Source: Impatiens glandulifera
Taxonomy: Eukaryota > Streptophyta > Magnoliopsida > Ericales > Balsaminaceae
Direction: 5' to 3'
Assembly: GCF_907164915.1 (NCBI RefSeq)
Contig: NC_061864.1
Coordinates: 10,733,889-10,797,888 of the forward strand
DNA length: 64,000 bases
How positions within the stretch are numbered: position 1 is the stretch's first letter; every line of letters begins with the position of its first letter. A program made the position numbers and the translations under genes. Positions 12,751-25,100 of this stretch are shown piece after piece. The notes below the pieces were generated by a model. It did not search any database, was not told the origin of the DNA, and was given only the letters and a program-made list of their open reading frames with translations.

Positions 12751-15700
12751 ATGTGGAAGCTGAAGATCGGGCAAGGCGATGGGCCATGGCTGTCTAGCGT
12801 CAATAACTTTGTCGGCCGCCAAGTATGGGAGTTCGATCCCGAAGGCGGGACACCCGAGGACAGGGAACAGATTGAACGGATCCGTGATCGCTATCGTAGT
12901 AACCGCTCTCAATTCAAATCTCCTAGTGACCTCTTAATGCTCTTCCAGGTCAAATTCTTTCTTTTCTTTTTCTCTTGAAATTTCTATATAAAGCATAAGT
13001 TATTTAAATAAATAGTGTTACTATTTAATTTATAAAAAATCACTATTGAGTTGATATTTGAGTTTTTTTGAAAGACACCAGCTTATCAAAGAAAGCGAAA
13101 TTGACCTGAGCTGCATACCACCAGTAAGATTACTAGCAACAGAAGATATAAGCAGTGAAGCTGCTACAATTTCTTTGACCAAAGCAGTTCGATTAGTCTC
13201 TGCTATCCAGTCTATAGATGGCCATTGGCCTTCTGAAACTGCAGGACTCCAAATTCTTATCCCTTCACTGGTTAGTTAGTTAGTTAGTGGTGAAGAAGAA
13301 AGAATTTTGAGTTAATTGTTATCAGATTCTGACTTCTTGGTATTAATTAATTAATTATGAATATATTCAGGTAATTGTTCTCTATGTTACTGGCTCTTTG
13401 AATACTGTACTATCATCAGAACACAGAAAAGAAATTCTTCGATATGTTTACAATCACCAGGTACTATTAATAAAAAAACACTTGTACCTTGCTCTGATTG
13501 TAGATGTATATAAATTGGATTTTTTTTTCTCTGGATACTAGAATGGTGATGGGGGTTGGGGAATGTATATTGAGGGACATAGCACAATGCTTGGTACAGC
13601 AATGAACTACATAGGATTGCGGTTGCTGGGAGAAGGAAGTGAAGTTAAGGATGTGACAAGGGCTAGGGCTTGGATACTTGATCATGGTGGTGCAACAATG
13701 ATTCCCTTCATGGGAAAGATTTTTCTTTCAGTAAGTATAAATATAGAAATCACTTGGGATGTCATTTTGAGAAACAAAATTATTCAAAAGGGAGATCTTT
13801 TGATGTTCCAATGGATAGAAGAATAATTTAATGCAGTTTCTTTAACCAATATTTTTTTTAATACAGTTTCTTGGAGTGTATGACTGGGCAGGAAGCATTC
13901 CAGCGTCTCCAGAGTTGTGTTTTCTTCCTTCCTTTTTCCCCGTAAATCCAGGTTTTGTTTTGTTTTCTGCTCGCATGTCTCTTGAAGAAAATCTCTGACC
14001 ACAGTTTGTCTTGATTAACAGAATAGTTTCACTGCTTCTTAAACTTGCGTCGTTTTGATTTATGTACTTCTAAAAATGGCTCAAATTATTTCCCAAGGTC
14101 ATTACTTTTGGCTAAATCTGTTTAGTTCATGCATCATCTCTACACAATCTTTGTAGTTCCCTGTTCTCAATTGGTTGAAATATCACTTTTAAGTGAAATA
14201 GAAACATAAGTTAACAAAAAAAAACTACAAATAGAAAAACTACAAATAGATGTAGTCGGAGCCATTTTTATAAGTTGAGGAAGTAAAAAGAGCCTACCAA
14301 ATTGATGAGGCAAAATGAAGAGCAAGTTCAGGAAGTAGAATGATAAAATATCTCTATTTCTTACAGACAATAAACACCCATGCAGGACAAATGTTTTGCT
14401 ATCTTCGTGAAATGTTCATTCCTGCTTCTTATCTCTATGGAAAAAGATTTGTTGGAACAATCACTGATGTTGTAAAATCCCTAAGAGAAGAACTGTACAA
14501 CATACCTTATAGAGATATCAACTGGAACAAAGCACGCTATTCTTGTCTGAAGGTGGGTGTTACTCCAATTCTCATTGAATCTCATCCCCTTGTCATTAAA
14601 GCACATTTGGAAGTGTACAATAATATGTTCCCCAAATTTATAAATAACCCATTTAGAAAAAGTTTTTGGAGCTGAATCTGGGTCTAAGTCAACAATATGT
14701 TTAATTAAGTTATATTTCAGCTCATCTATATCAACATTCAAGTGTTTCTAAGAAAATTTATCATTGTTTTCTAGTTATCAATATCTAAAAGTTGGGTATT
14801 ACTCTAATTATCAATGTTGTTTTATTTAGTAGAATTCTTAATTTTCTATTTGAATAGTTTCTTACATAATGAAGAACCATGAACATATACTTAATGCAGG
14901 AGGACCTGTATTATCCCCATCCCTTCTTACAAGATGTTCTCTGGGAAGGCATTTATCGCATTTTTGAGCCTTTGATGAGTTGTTGGCCTCTCTCCAAGTT
15001 GAGAGACAGAGCTCTAAGTATTACTATGAAACATATTCACTATGAGGATGAGAACAGTAGATATGTTACCCTTGGGTGCATACCAAAGGTAAGTTGAGAA
15101 AAGCTAGTTAAACTTGATAATATTGTTATTACATGCCTCATTGCCTGCCTGAGGCCGTAAATTTTGCGATTACTGTACATTTTACAGATTTTCCATTTGC
15201 TAGCATGCTGGGTTGAAGACCCTGCTTCAGACGCCTTCAGAAGGCACCTTGCCCGGATTCCAGATTTTCTCTGGATAGCTGAAGATGGAATGAAAATGCA
15301 GGTCTGGTCCACAAAGACTTTGCTGATTTTGTAAAGTATTATTATCCAGAGATACCTTCGGTCAACTATTTGTCTGTTTCTAAAACGTTAGCGTTTTAGT
15401 ATAGGTTTCTGGTACTCAGGCATGGGATTGTGCCTTCATGATTCAAGCACTTGTAGCGACAGATCTGACCGATGAATATGGGACAACTCTCAAGAAGGCA
15501 CATGATTACCTGAAACAAACACAGGTCCCTTTTTATCACTTTCTTATGCACGGTTGATTTGTTCAATAAAGAGACATTGTTTCATTCATTAGGCTCCCAA
15601 ATGCAGATTCAAGAAAATCCATCAGGTAAGTTTCAGGAAATGTATCGGCATATTTCGAAAGGTGGATGGCCGCTCTCAGAACAAGACAATGGTTGGCAAG

Positions 15701-17877
15701 GTTCAGACTGCACAGCTGAATCTCTCAAGGCAATTTGCTTAACCCTTATGCTTCAATGGTTGTTATATTTATACAAAGGTATATATGTCCTTAGTCTTCT
15801 TCTTCTTCTGTAATACAACCTGGCAGGCTGTACTTCTACTTTCAAAAATGCCAGTAGAAACTGTAGGGGCCAAATTTGAGGCTGAGCGATTGTACGATGC
15901 TGTTAATATCCTTCTCTCACTGCAGGTTAGATGAATTGATTCTTTAAATCCCTATTATGAAGCATGACCACGTTTCCTGTGGTTTTAAAAGCTGCTCAAA
16001 CTTGTAATTTCAAACATTTAAATACATTAGACATAGTTGTTATGAACTATGCTATAAATATCCCTTCTATACACAATTTTCAGATATCGATTATTTTGAT
16101 AAGGATTTGAGTTGAGTGTGATTTCTTTCTTGTCTAGTTCTTCGTGGTATCTCGTCTAATTCTTCTATGGCTACTTATCCTTATTCGTGGCTACTATCGT
16201 GATTATATCTTCTTATTCCTCTCATCCCCTTCTAGAATTGTGTTCTTCATCGGTTACGAAATCAAGATGTTACACTTTCCAACATTGTTTCTACATTTTA
16301 GCGAATCAACTTATATATCTAGTACTTCAAAGTTCAAATTACAGATATTTTCATTTGGTTTATTTAACATTTATTTTTCAAAAACTTGACTAGGTGTTCA
16401 TATGGCCTTTAATGTTCACATGTCCTTTTCTTAATTTTTCTCCTTGGAATTACATCTTTTCTAGAGCAAGAATGGCGGTTTTCCAGCTTGGGAACCTGCG
16501 AGAGGACCACCCTGGCTCGAGGCAAGCTTTCGACATTATCCTCCTTTCTCCTCCTCATCATCAACTTTTCACTAACAAAATTATGATTTTCTGTAGTTTT
16601 TCAACCCATCACATGTTTCTGGAGATGGTGTTATTGAACATGAGTAAGATTTTAACTTCTTTTTTCTGAGAAAAAGTAAGATATTAACTTGTTAGTTGCT
16701 GATGTTGAAACAATTTGATTGATGTTATATATTTTGGACGTTTGTTCTTTTAGGCACACTGAATGCACTTCCTCTGTGATCCAAACCCTTGTATTGTTCA
16801 AGGATTTATATCCATTGCATCGAAAAGGAGAAATAGAAGATGCAATTGCAAGAGCAACACGTTTTATTGAAGAAAAGCAACTGCCTGATGGTTCTTGGTG
16901 ATGAAAAGTTTATTTCTGTTTCTATTTTTTTCTTCTTCTTTAAGAGTGCTTGTATTGAATTCTAGTGTCATATAATTTTACAGGTATGGATTTTGGGGTA
17001 TTTGCTTCGTTTATGCTACATGGTTTGGACTATCTGCATTGAAAGCTTCTGGGAAGACATATGAAAATAGCTTAGCTGTTCGTAGAGGCTGCGAGTTTCT
17101 GCTTTCTATTCAAAACAGTGAAGGTGGTTGGGGAGAAAGCTTCCTTTCATGTCCAAATAAGGTACCGGGGAGCCAACAAAAATGAAAATCAGATAATTCA
17201 TATCCATTCCTTTGCGCATTAATCTAGTTATTGTTTGTTTAACAGGAATATGTGCCGCTAGAAGGTGACCGAACAAACTTAGTACAAACTTCCTGGGCAA
17301 TGTTGGGTCTCATTTGTGCTGGACAGGTTATTTCTCTTAAACAAATTAGGAACAAATAGGAATGTCTGTAACCATTAACCAACCAAACAGTATAAACAAA
17401 GTGTTCCTTAGTAAATAGACTAGAGTTAAATGGAACAGGCCATAAACACCCATTTAGTCCAAAATGCAATTTGGAAACTGCCTATTTTTCAGTCAAATGT
17501 TGTTTTCTTCTTCTCCATACTTATTATTATCCCCAAGTTGTTTATATAATGGTTGTAAAATTGTCACAAATCAGGCTGAAAGGGACCCAACTCCTTTACA
17601 TCGAGCAGCAAGGCTTCTAATCAACTCACAGTTGGAAAGTGGTGAATTTCCTCAACAGGTAAATTGCCTACAAATCTCTAACTCTAACATAATAATAATA
17701 ATGATAATAATAATAATAATGTGTGGTGCAAAATGACAGGAAATAACTGGTGCTTTCTTGACAAATATTATGATGAACTTTGGAGCATACAGAAACATAT
17801 TCCCTATGTGGGCATTAGGTGCATACCGTAAAAATGTGTTTTGTCAATCCAAGAAGAATATAGAATCAACCCCTTAA
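12751..17877 (+). CDS. Oxidosqualene cyclase (triterpene synthase), 18 exons, intact
   Basis: The enzyme cyclises 2,3-oxidosqualene to a triterpene or sterol scaffold on the ER membrane. Exons: 12751-12948, 13082-13270, 13371-13460, 13542-13730, 13867-13951, 14386-14552, 14900-15088, 15188-15301, 15405-15524, 15607-15729, 15827-15925, 16465-16521, 16597-16643, 16754-16897, 16984-17161, 17246-17326, 17575-17658, 17740-17877. They join in frame to 763 aa, the usual family length. Signatures: N-terminal MWKLKIG, catalytic DCTAE with the acid at D481, and several QW-type repeats ([28 protein letters not shown]). The motif that is MWCYCR in many beta-amyrin synthases and MLCYCR in many lupeol synthases reads MFCYLR here (253-258), so the product cannot be inferred. 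Introns after exons 10 and 12 seem to use GC donors. Exon 2's acceptor was chosen because only 13082 keeps the frame. A divergent triterpene synthase is more likely than cycloartenol synthase. Confidence 0.93.
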
Positions 17878-18686
17878 AGCTCACTTCTCCTCTTATTTTC
17901 TTTCTTTCCACTTTTTTTATTTTAATTTTCAACTTCAATAAAAACTTCATTATTATATATATATATATGACAATCATGCATTTTTTTTTATAATTCTGTG
18001 AACCAGGAAAGTTGTTATGTCTTGGCAAAGCAAATCTATTCACTTTGGACGTCTGTTTTAGCTTTTTTTCTTTTCTTTTAAAGTATGTAATTAACATGTT
18101 AAGATACTTCTTTCTTTCTTTTTTTAAATGCCAAAGTAATCAAATAAAGTATATTTTTATAGTCTACTACTCTCTAAGCAAAAATAAATAAAAAGACAAA
18201 CAAAGAACAAAAACATGGAAGATCAATACTTCAATATCCCATTAGACTATTCAATTCATCCTTAAAATTACTTATTTTAAAATAATATAAAATATATTTC
18301 TTCTCATAATGTTTATTTTACACAATTAAACTCATTTCATTAACCTGCGTTAAGTGTTATTTGAAAATTAACAAACTGATCATTCAAATAACCCTGGTTC
18401 AAACAAGGCCTAACTTTAAATGGATGGATCTAAAGATAAAGTCTAGTGAAAGCACTTGACTGAAAACAAACATATATAATATACAATTACTCCATCAAAA
18501 ACAATATATGGGATCAAGAGTACCTTACAAAACCATATGGGATCATTCTTTACCTTAAATATTTAAGGAAATATAAAGATTTCGTAACTAATTAGAGCAA
18601 AACGATCAAACTTCTTGTCTCAGAAACAATAATAGACTATTGTTTGACACTTTCACAAACCAAGCAGGGTTTGATCTATAAGAACA
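17878..18686. other. Convergent intergenic region between OSC and the DYW-PPR gene
   Basis: The two genes face each other. This AT-rich stretch should hold both 3' UTRs. No further gene or clear repeat is seen. Confidence 0.5.
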
Positions 18687-20396
18687 TTACCAGTAATCCC
18701 CACAAGAGCATTTCCCCTCCTTAAAATGATGAAATCTTTTGTTATCCCTAACAATCAACTCTCTTCCAACAATCCTCGACATGATCTTGATCGCATTATG
18801 GCAATCACCACATATTCTAAGATTCTTTATAATCCTCAGAGGCATTCTCGCAGGCGTACTTATCAAACCATACGCAATCGCCAAACGTTCACTATGATAG
18901 AGCAAAGCTTGCTCTTTCGCTTCCTGATCAATGTCGTGAAGAACATATCTCGTGTCCGGAACATACCCTTCTTCCTTTTTCGATGCCCTTATCTTCTCCT
19001 CGTCCCTGTAAAGTGTGGGGCTTCGAACTTCGCTTAGCTTGTTTTTACCCTCCAGCATACTGATAAGCGATTGCTTCTTTGGCGGAGGTGTAGGAATCTT
19101 TTTGGGATTCGCCTTTGATGGGTCTAAACCCACGAGTAATTCCTCCACATGATCTTCTAGATCGATGTCACCATGAATTCGTGCGTAGTTTCTTAAAGCT
19201 TCCCAAATTTCAATTGTGGGCTCGAAAGGTAGAGTTTCGATATATTTCACAACTTCGGTTAGATGGCCAGAGTGTCCGAGTACATTGAGAAGTCCTATGT
19301 AGTGATCGATCCCAGGGCTAATATCGTACTCATTCTTCATGGACTCGAAATGTATAAACGCTTCTTCTATAGCTTCCGCACTAGCACAAGATGATAAAAT
19401 GGCGAGAAAAGTTTGCTCGTTTGGTTTCAAACCCAAAGTTCTCATTTTTTCATATAGGGCCAATCCTTCATCACCCAATGAGTTCGTTGCGTAACCGTTG
19501 ATCATCAAATGCCATGAATCCATATTCCTTTCAGGCATATGATCGAACACCCTAATGGCGTCGGTCATACTTTCACAATTCGAGTACATTTCAATTACCT
19601 TGTTGTTTAGTTGGAGGTCTCCTCTGATCTTTGAACGCAGAAAGTAATCGTGCACTTTCTTAGCATCCTCAAGCTTCTTTGACTTGGAACATGAACTTAA
19701 AAGGGCCTCAAAGCATTGGGCATCTGCTGGGACATCTTTATCGAGTAGCTCAAGAACTTCCTTGATCTTTCCCTCGTGGCATAAGCTCAACAAATCAATA
19801 GAAGCAGGTGACCGAGGTGGGCTTTGGTGATTAACCGCCTGCTGATTGTTGTACGGATTAGGGGTGCCTTGTTGTGGGTATGATTGATTGGGTTGGTTAA
19901 AGCCTCCCGTGTTCCGATAGTTTGGACTCTGGCGAGGGATTTGGTTTTGCTGATAACCTTGATTGTACTGATTTGGCCCGCCATATTGCTGACTCGAATT
20001 CGAGTTATCATATTGTGGGTTAGCCTGAGTCTTGAAGTTAGGGTGAGTCGATTGGGTATTGCTCCAGTTAGGATAGTTTTGATTCTGGTAACCCATCAGA
20101 TTATCAGGGTTTTGGTTTGGGGTATGGAGTCGAGTAGAGGGATTCCATTGATTAGGGTTTCTCTGGTCGTGGTAAAAACCCTTGTGAGAATCATCCGACG
20201 GTTGTTGGGGTCTGTAAAACTCATTAGGCATGGGAGAAGCTGAGGAGGTACTTAGAGACTGAGGACGAAGACAAGGAGAGAAAGAAGGGAGTGTAAACCT
20301 GGGCGTTGATCTTGAAGAGTGCAGAAAACGTGCTTCCATTACAGGAGTAGTGAGAGAAGAAGTTCGAATTCGACGAATCGCCATCAATGACGCCAT
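18687..20396 (-). CDS. DYW-class pentatricopeptide repeat protein (RNA editing type)
   Basis: An intronless 569-aa frame starts MASLMAIRR and stops after the terminal tripeptide DYW. The N-terminus is rich in Arg and Ser with few acids, fitting a mitochondrial or plastid transit peptide. A long low-complexity stretch rich in Asn, Gln, Pro and Tyr (about residues 60-190) follows. Then come a few PPR repeats (e.g. [20 protein letters not shown]) and a C-terminal DYW domain with the cytidine-deaminase-like HSE ([11 protein letters not shown]) and CxxC (ICGDCHNA) zinc-binding motifs. The short PPR tract and Q/N-rich N-terminus resemble the Arabidopsis DYW2/MEF8 group, whose members supply or assist the deaminase step of C-to-U editing in organelle RNA. 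Orthology to DYW2 itself is a guess. Confidence 0.92.
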   Translation of the reverse strand: MASLMAIRRIRTSSLTTPVMEARFLHSSRSTPRFTLPSFSPCLRPQSLSTSSASPMPNEFYRPQQPSDDSHKGFYHDQRNPNQWNPSTRLHTPNQNPDNLMGYQNQNYPNWSNTQSTHPNFKTQANPQYDNSNSSQQYGGPNQYNQGYQQNQIPRQSPNYRNTGGFNQPNQSYPQQGTPNPYNNQQAVNHQSPPRSPASIDLLSLCHEGKIKEVLELLDKDVPADAQCFEALLSSCSKSKKLEDAKKVHDYFLRSKIRGDLQLNNKVIEMYSNCESMTDAIRVFDHMPERNMDSWHLMINGYATNSLGDEGLALYEKMRTLGLKPNEQTFLAILSSCASAEAIEEAFIHFESMKNEYDISPGIDHYIGLLNVLGHSGHLTEVVKYIETLPFEPTIEIWEALRNYARIHGDIDLEDHVEELLVGLDPSKANPKKIPTPPPKKQSLISMLEGKNKLSEVRSPTLYRDEEKIRASKKEEGYVPDTRYVLHDIDQEAKEQALLYHSERLAIAYGLISTPARMPLRIIKNLRICGDCHNAIKIMSRIVGRELIVRDNKRFHHFKEGKCSCGDYW

Positions 20397-22101
20397 CTGT
20401 GAGATGATGAATGAGAAATTATGAAGTTAGTTCTTCCTGGTTCTTGAGAATACAAAGAAGATGCAAATTACGAAGAAAAATGAAAAGAGTTCTGAATTAG
20501 GGCAAAATTAAGGCCTTTTTGTTTTGGGCTGAACAATGAACGGCCTGTTTGTTTACGCAATCAGAAGATTTCACAGTGATCCATAATATATGGGCCTGCA
20601 ATCGGGCCCAACTCGAAACCGGCTGCCGCGGCCTTCCAAAAAGTCCAGACCGCGCGTGTTGGCATTAAGTTTCAGACGAATAAAATAAGAATGTGTAAGT
20701 TTTTAAAAAACGATTTGCAATTTCACTAATTAATATTTATTGGAGATAAATTCATCTATATATATATTTAGTAAGAACTATGTGATAATATCTAATTAAT
20801 TAAAAAATAAAAAATTATTAATTAGTAACCCGTTCACTCTTTCAAATTCTCTCCCTATCATTTTGAGGTGATTAAGTAAGTGTTTATTTAAATAAATTTA
20901 GTTTAATTAAAAAAATATTAATATGGATGAGTAGGAATGTTTTTATGATGAATTAAATGATAAAAAAAAATCAATCCATCAATCAATGTGCCTTAATTTT
21001 AAAAACAAAATCTACAAAATGATTCAGCCTTTAAAAAAAAAGGAAATTTATTATTTAATGTATTATGTTATTAACTCTTTTATTGTTTGACCACATAATA
21101 TTGATGGAATATTCACTCTTAAATTAACATATCACATTAGTCATCTATGGAAACTTCCTTTCTTTGCCCCACCTAAAGTGCAACATTTCATATTCTAAGT
21201 GAACAAATTTCATATTTGGTGTTTAGAAACAAAGCCAAGATTTCTTACCTTGACACAGTATCCTACAAGTAAGTAGTATGCAACATTTTCACCCCTATTG
21301 GATATCAGATAAGGACACATTAATGCTTTTTGGGATTGAACATATAAATTTGAGGCAAGTTATTCACATTTCACACTATAGCACAAGTACTAAAAGCTTC
21401 TAAAGTTGACATTTATGCAATATTTGAAAAGGAGTGTTTCATTCCAACACTGATGTAAGGTGTTATATCAAAGAATTCTCACTGTAAAAGGTTCACAATC
21501 TTATGCAACAACAATTCTAAACATCTACCATATCTAGTACACATTTAATAAAATACAAATATGTTCAAAGCAACAAACTCCCTCTTGTTTGTCATTCTTC
21601 AAATCATAACCAATGATCCCAAAAGACATACCACTAAGCTCCTCTTCCAACAAACAGATGGTACAGCAGACTGTCATCAATGAGATGCAGGAAACATAAT
21701 CTTGTAACATAAATTGCACATGTACATGTTTGAATGAATTAGGAATTAGATCCCAAGACCTCAAATTCCACAAAAAGCAGTTGTATGTGATTATGTGTGT
21801 GCAGCACATAGAAATTTGAAATACTGAACAAAAATGAGAACGTTAAGGATACATATAGCATAAATGGTGCCTGCAGTTGTCATGTCCACATTTTCTTAAT
21901 AAAGCCTGTCAGATAAGAAATCAACATAGAGGTTGTTGTTCCGCTTTAATAAAAAGAAGAGATAAGTAAACCAACACTAAAAGAAGATTCAAAGGAGGAT
22001 ACATAGGAGGATACAGACTTGAGCAGCTTATGCCTCAATGAAGTTTTAACCATTCCTTGATCAAGCAAAGGGGATGATTTCCTGCAAACAAATAGCAATC
22101 T
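20397..22101. other. Intergenic region: PPR promoter and 48K 3' region
   Basis: The first 250 bp are the 5' leader and promoter of the PPR gene (-). The remainder is AT-rich. The part near 22.0 kb should be the 3' UTR of the 48K gene. No other gene is supported. Confidence 0.5.
20525..20610 (-). promoter_or_regulatory. Cluster of site II-like elements upstream of the DYW-PPR gene
   Basis: Three TGGGCY-type motifs occur within 90 bp: TGGGCT at about 20525, TGGGCC at about 20591 and the palindromic GGGCCCA at about 20604. They lie 130-215 bp upstream of the start codon. Site II motifs are common in plant promoters of mitochondrial and ribosomal protein genes, which fits an organellar factor. 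Confidence 0.45.
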
Positions 22102-25100
22102 TCATATGGGGTTATATCTGTCTTCAAATTCGTTTACATCATAATCTAATCTGCGGTCCTTGTACGAATGTCTTCTCGATCTATCATCGGTTTTTGATGT
22201 ATGATGAACTCGTTCATCCTTTTGCCTACTAGACCTTTCATGTTTCCCATGTTTATATCTTTCTCGGCTTTGAGAACGCTTTCTAGAATGTAAAACATCA
22301 TGACTGGACTCATTCTTATCCCTATCTCTATCCCTGTCTCGGTCTCTCTTTCTTTCTTTATGATCATAATACGAACTTGAATCCCTCCCACGACGCTCAC
22401 GATGTTCGGCTTCAGAATACTCATCTCTTGCTCGTCCTCTAAATCTTTCTTTATCTTCAAGCTTTAAAGAATTCCTGTCACCATCTGCTGCTTCATCAGT
22501 GACTTCAGAGGAGCGGCGAGAATTTTCTTTTTGTTCGGGAAGGTTATTATTTGTGGAAATGGAATTGTATGAAACCTTTTCTTCAACTGTTCCCTTGGAA
22601 CAACCAATGCCACCTGTCTGCTTGATTTCACCCATGTATTCCTCTATAATATCCCTCATCACCTTCAGAAAATAGATCAATGAATGATTTTTCACAAGGA
22701 ACATGATTATGAAATGGGATAGACCAATAAATGCCAAAAGAAAATATCCGCACTTACTGAAGTTCTGAAAGACCATTATATCACAATTTCATAATATGGT
22801 CCTTGTTAGGCAGGATTTCATGCAAAGAGGGATTGAAATTAAATGCACAAGCACTCATCTATTGTAGATCATCGTGCAACCAGGTAAATTAAAAAAATTA
22901 AAAAGATGAAATGGCTACAGCTAATCATTACAACGTTCAGAAATGAGCATGGCAGGTCTATTTTCTACTGAACCTTTTTATTAAGTATAAAAATTTAGGT
23001 GTCCCTGTTTATATCAACAAAAAATGATTTTTAGTATATACAGATCACATGGCTTCTACACAAAAACCAACCATGATAAACCCAAGCATGATATTCTTTA
23101 AACATTAAACAACCAAATTAATTGGATATAAACCATTATTTTGTATAGAAGCCATTGCAGACAACATACCACTACTGCAGAACCACATTATCCAAACTAA
23201 ATTAGGGCTAACAGTTCAATTTAATCTGGTCCAGATATTGGCCCTAATTTAGAATCTATGTAGAATGTTATAAGGGTTCTTCACAAGAAGTAACATCCTG
23301 GATATTCTGAAGCAGTTTTCACATCTATCATACACGTGTTTTGATGTCCTTATTCATTGCTATAGCGAAAGGCTAATAATGTTAGACATACATATCATTT
23401 TACTGCTATCTGGACTACTAAAGAATTCAAATATGTCCATTCATGTACATTAATATTGAGTCATGCTTAAATGCAGAATTAACGAGGCATATTTGTTCTT
23501 CCTTTCTATGTTTTTGTCTTCTCATTGAATAATGACTGGGTACAATACATTGCTAACACGTACTTGCTCTCACCCTTGGGAAGAATATTAAGCATTATAA
23601 AAAGAAAGTTTCAATGTTTCCACAAAATGGTTTAAAGTTTCTGCATTATTCAGCTCAAGTCTAGTACCAGTCCTCAATTTTGCATTTAAAGAACCTAGTT
23701 CGAGAGAAGTGCCAGTAGCAAGATTTCAAAATCGGAGGAACAAATTGTCCAACTTAAATGCTTGAAACCAGAGAATTCCAACTAGCACAAACACCAGACC
23801 GTGATATAGCATCTTTCTTCTATCAAGTAAATAATATTCAATATAATACTCAAATTTTAAACTATACAAATCAAATAGTGTCTAATACATAATCCCAAAA
23901 ATTAAATCAATATTACCTGTGTAGTGGTGCGCTTCATCTTCTTTCCACGATAAGACATCCTTCTGCGTTTGTAATCCCTTTCTTCAGCCAATAACTCCTC
24001 TCGTGTCTTCAGCTTGTTTGTGTCCTAGAAATCAACATATATTTAATCCAGATGGATTTGACAAATAATTATAAAACAGTGCCAACAGCTGCAATGAATT
24101 ACCAAGAGATGACAACTTAATATATGACAACTAACCTAAGTGCTTCTACATCCTACATGCTACAATATGTTTAAAGATAAACATGAGTAGTGAGTACACA
24201 ACTGAGATATTAAGCTGAAAACTGAGTCACTGAAATCTAGAGTTGACTTAGGAAGTGAAGATGCTTTTTTTCTTAATTCAAGCAAACATTTCTTGAATCT
24301 TAAACTCCCCCTAACATAGAGCTTCATTTGCAAACCAAAGTATATCCTGTTTGGGGTAATGTTGGAAACAATAATTTGTCAACGTGGATACCACAATATT
24401 CATGAATCTAACTGTAACAACTTATTCTCTTCTAAAATAATCATGCTACCAACTAGACATGCCTGATTATGTCGCTTCCAAAGTAGCCCGTCGTGCTCAA
24501 TTACAGGCTTATAGTTTGGTCGCCGTTTTCGCTCTTCATCAGCTCTTTGTGACAAAAATGCATGCTCAGCCATTCTAACAAAAATAAGTAGCTTCACTTA
24601 GTAAATCCACAAATGTGCCGAATTATAAAATCAACTGCAAGAAACAATGAATAGACAATAGATGCATGAAAAGCTAGAAAATTGTGTCTGTTTTGCATAT
24701 TGCTTTTGTGTATCTTCTTAAGTATAAGTTGGTAGTACAATTGACGGAGCTACAAAGTTCTGATGTTAAATAAAATTGAAAAAATATAAAAGAAATATTT
24801 CTATTAGGCATACTAGTTTAATACTAAATCAAGATTGAGGTAAAAATAATATAATTTATTAAAGTAATTTTTGGAAAATATGTATTTTGAGAGAATTGAT
24901 TTCTCCCCAAACAAGGCTAATTGTCACCTAACTTTTCTTGGGTGAAATGGGGTTTATGACCACTTTTCATTTGAGATCTAGTACTTGTAGAGTTGATGTG
25001 GAACTCAATAGATATTTTCCCACAAAGGGTGGGTTTTGTCACTTCACCACATCTCACAGATTTTGCTTGCTATTTAAACAATATCTGGTCTGTATTGTAG

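Noticed and set aside
13063..13081. Earlier acceptors for OSC exon 2 (13063 and 13075)
   Set aside because: Both break the reading frame with exon 1. The acceptor before 13082 keeps it and matches family alignment.
15730..15778. Extension of OSC exon 10 to a GT donor at 15779
   Set aside because: It would put the next exon out of frame and insert residues not found in the family. The GC donor fits.
19787..20243. Open frames on both strands within the Q/N-rich part of the PPR gene
   Set aside because: They arise from the low-complexity coding sequence of the PPR gene in other frames.
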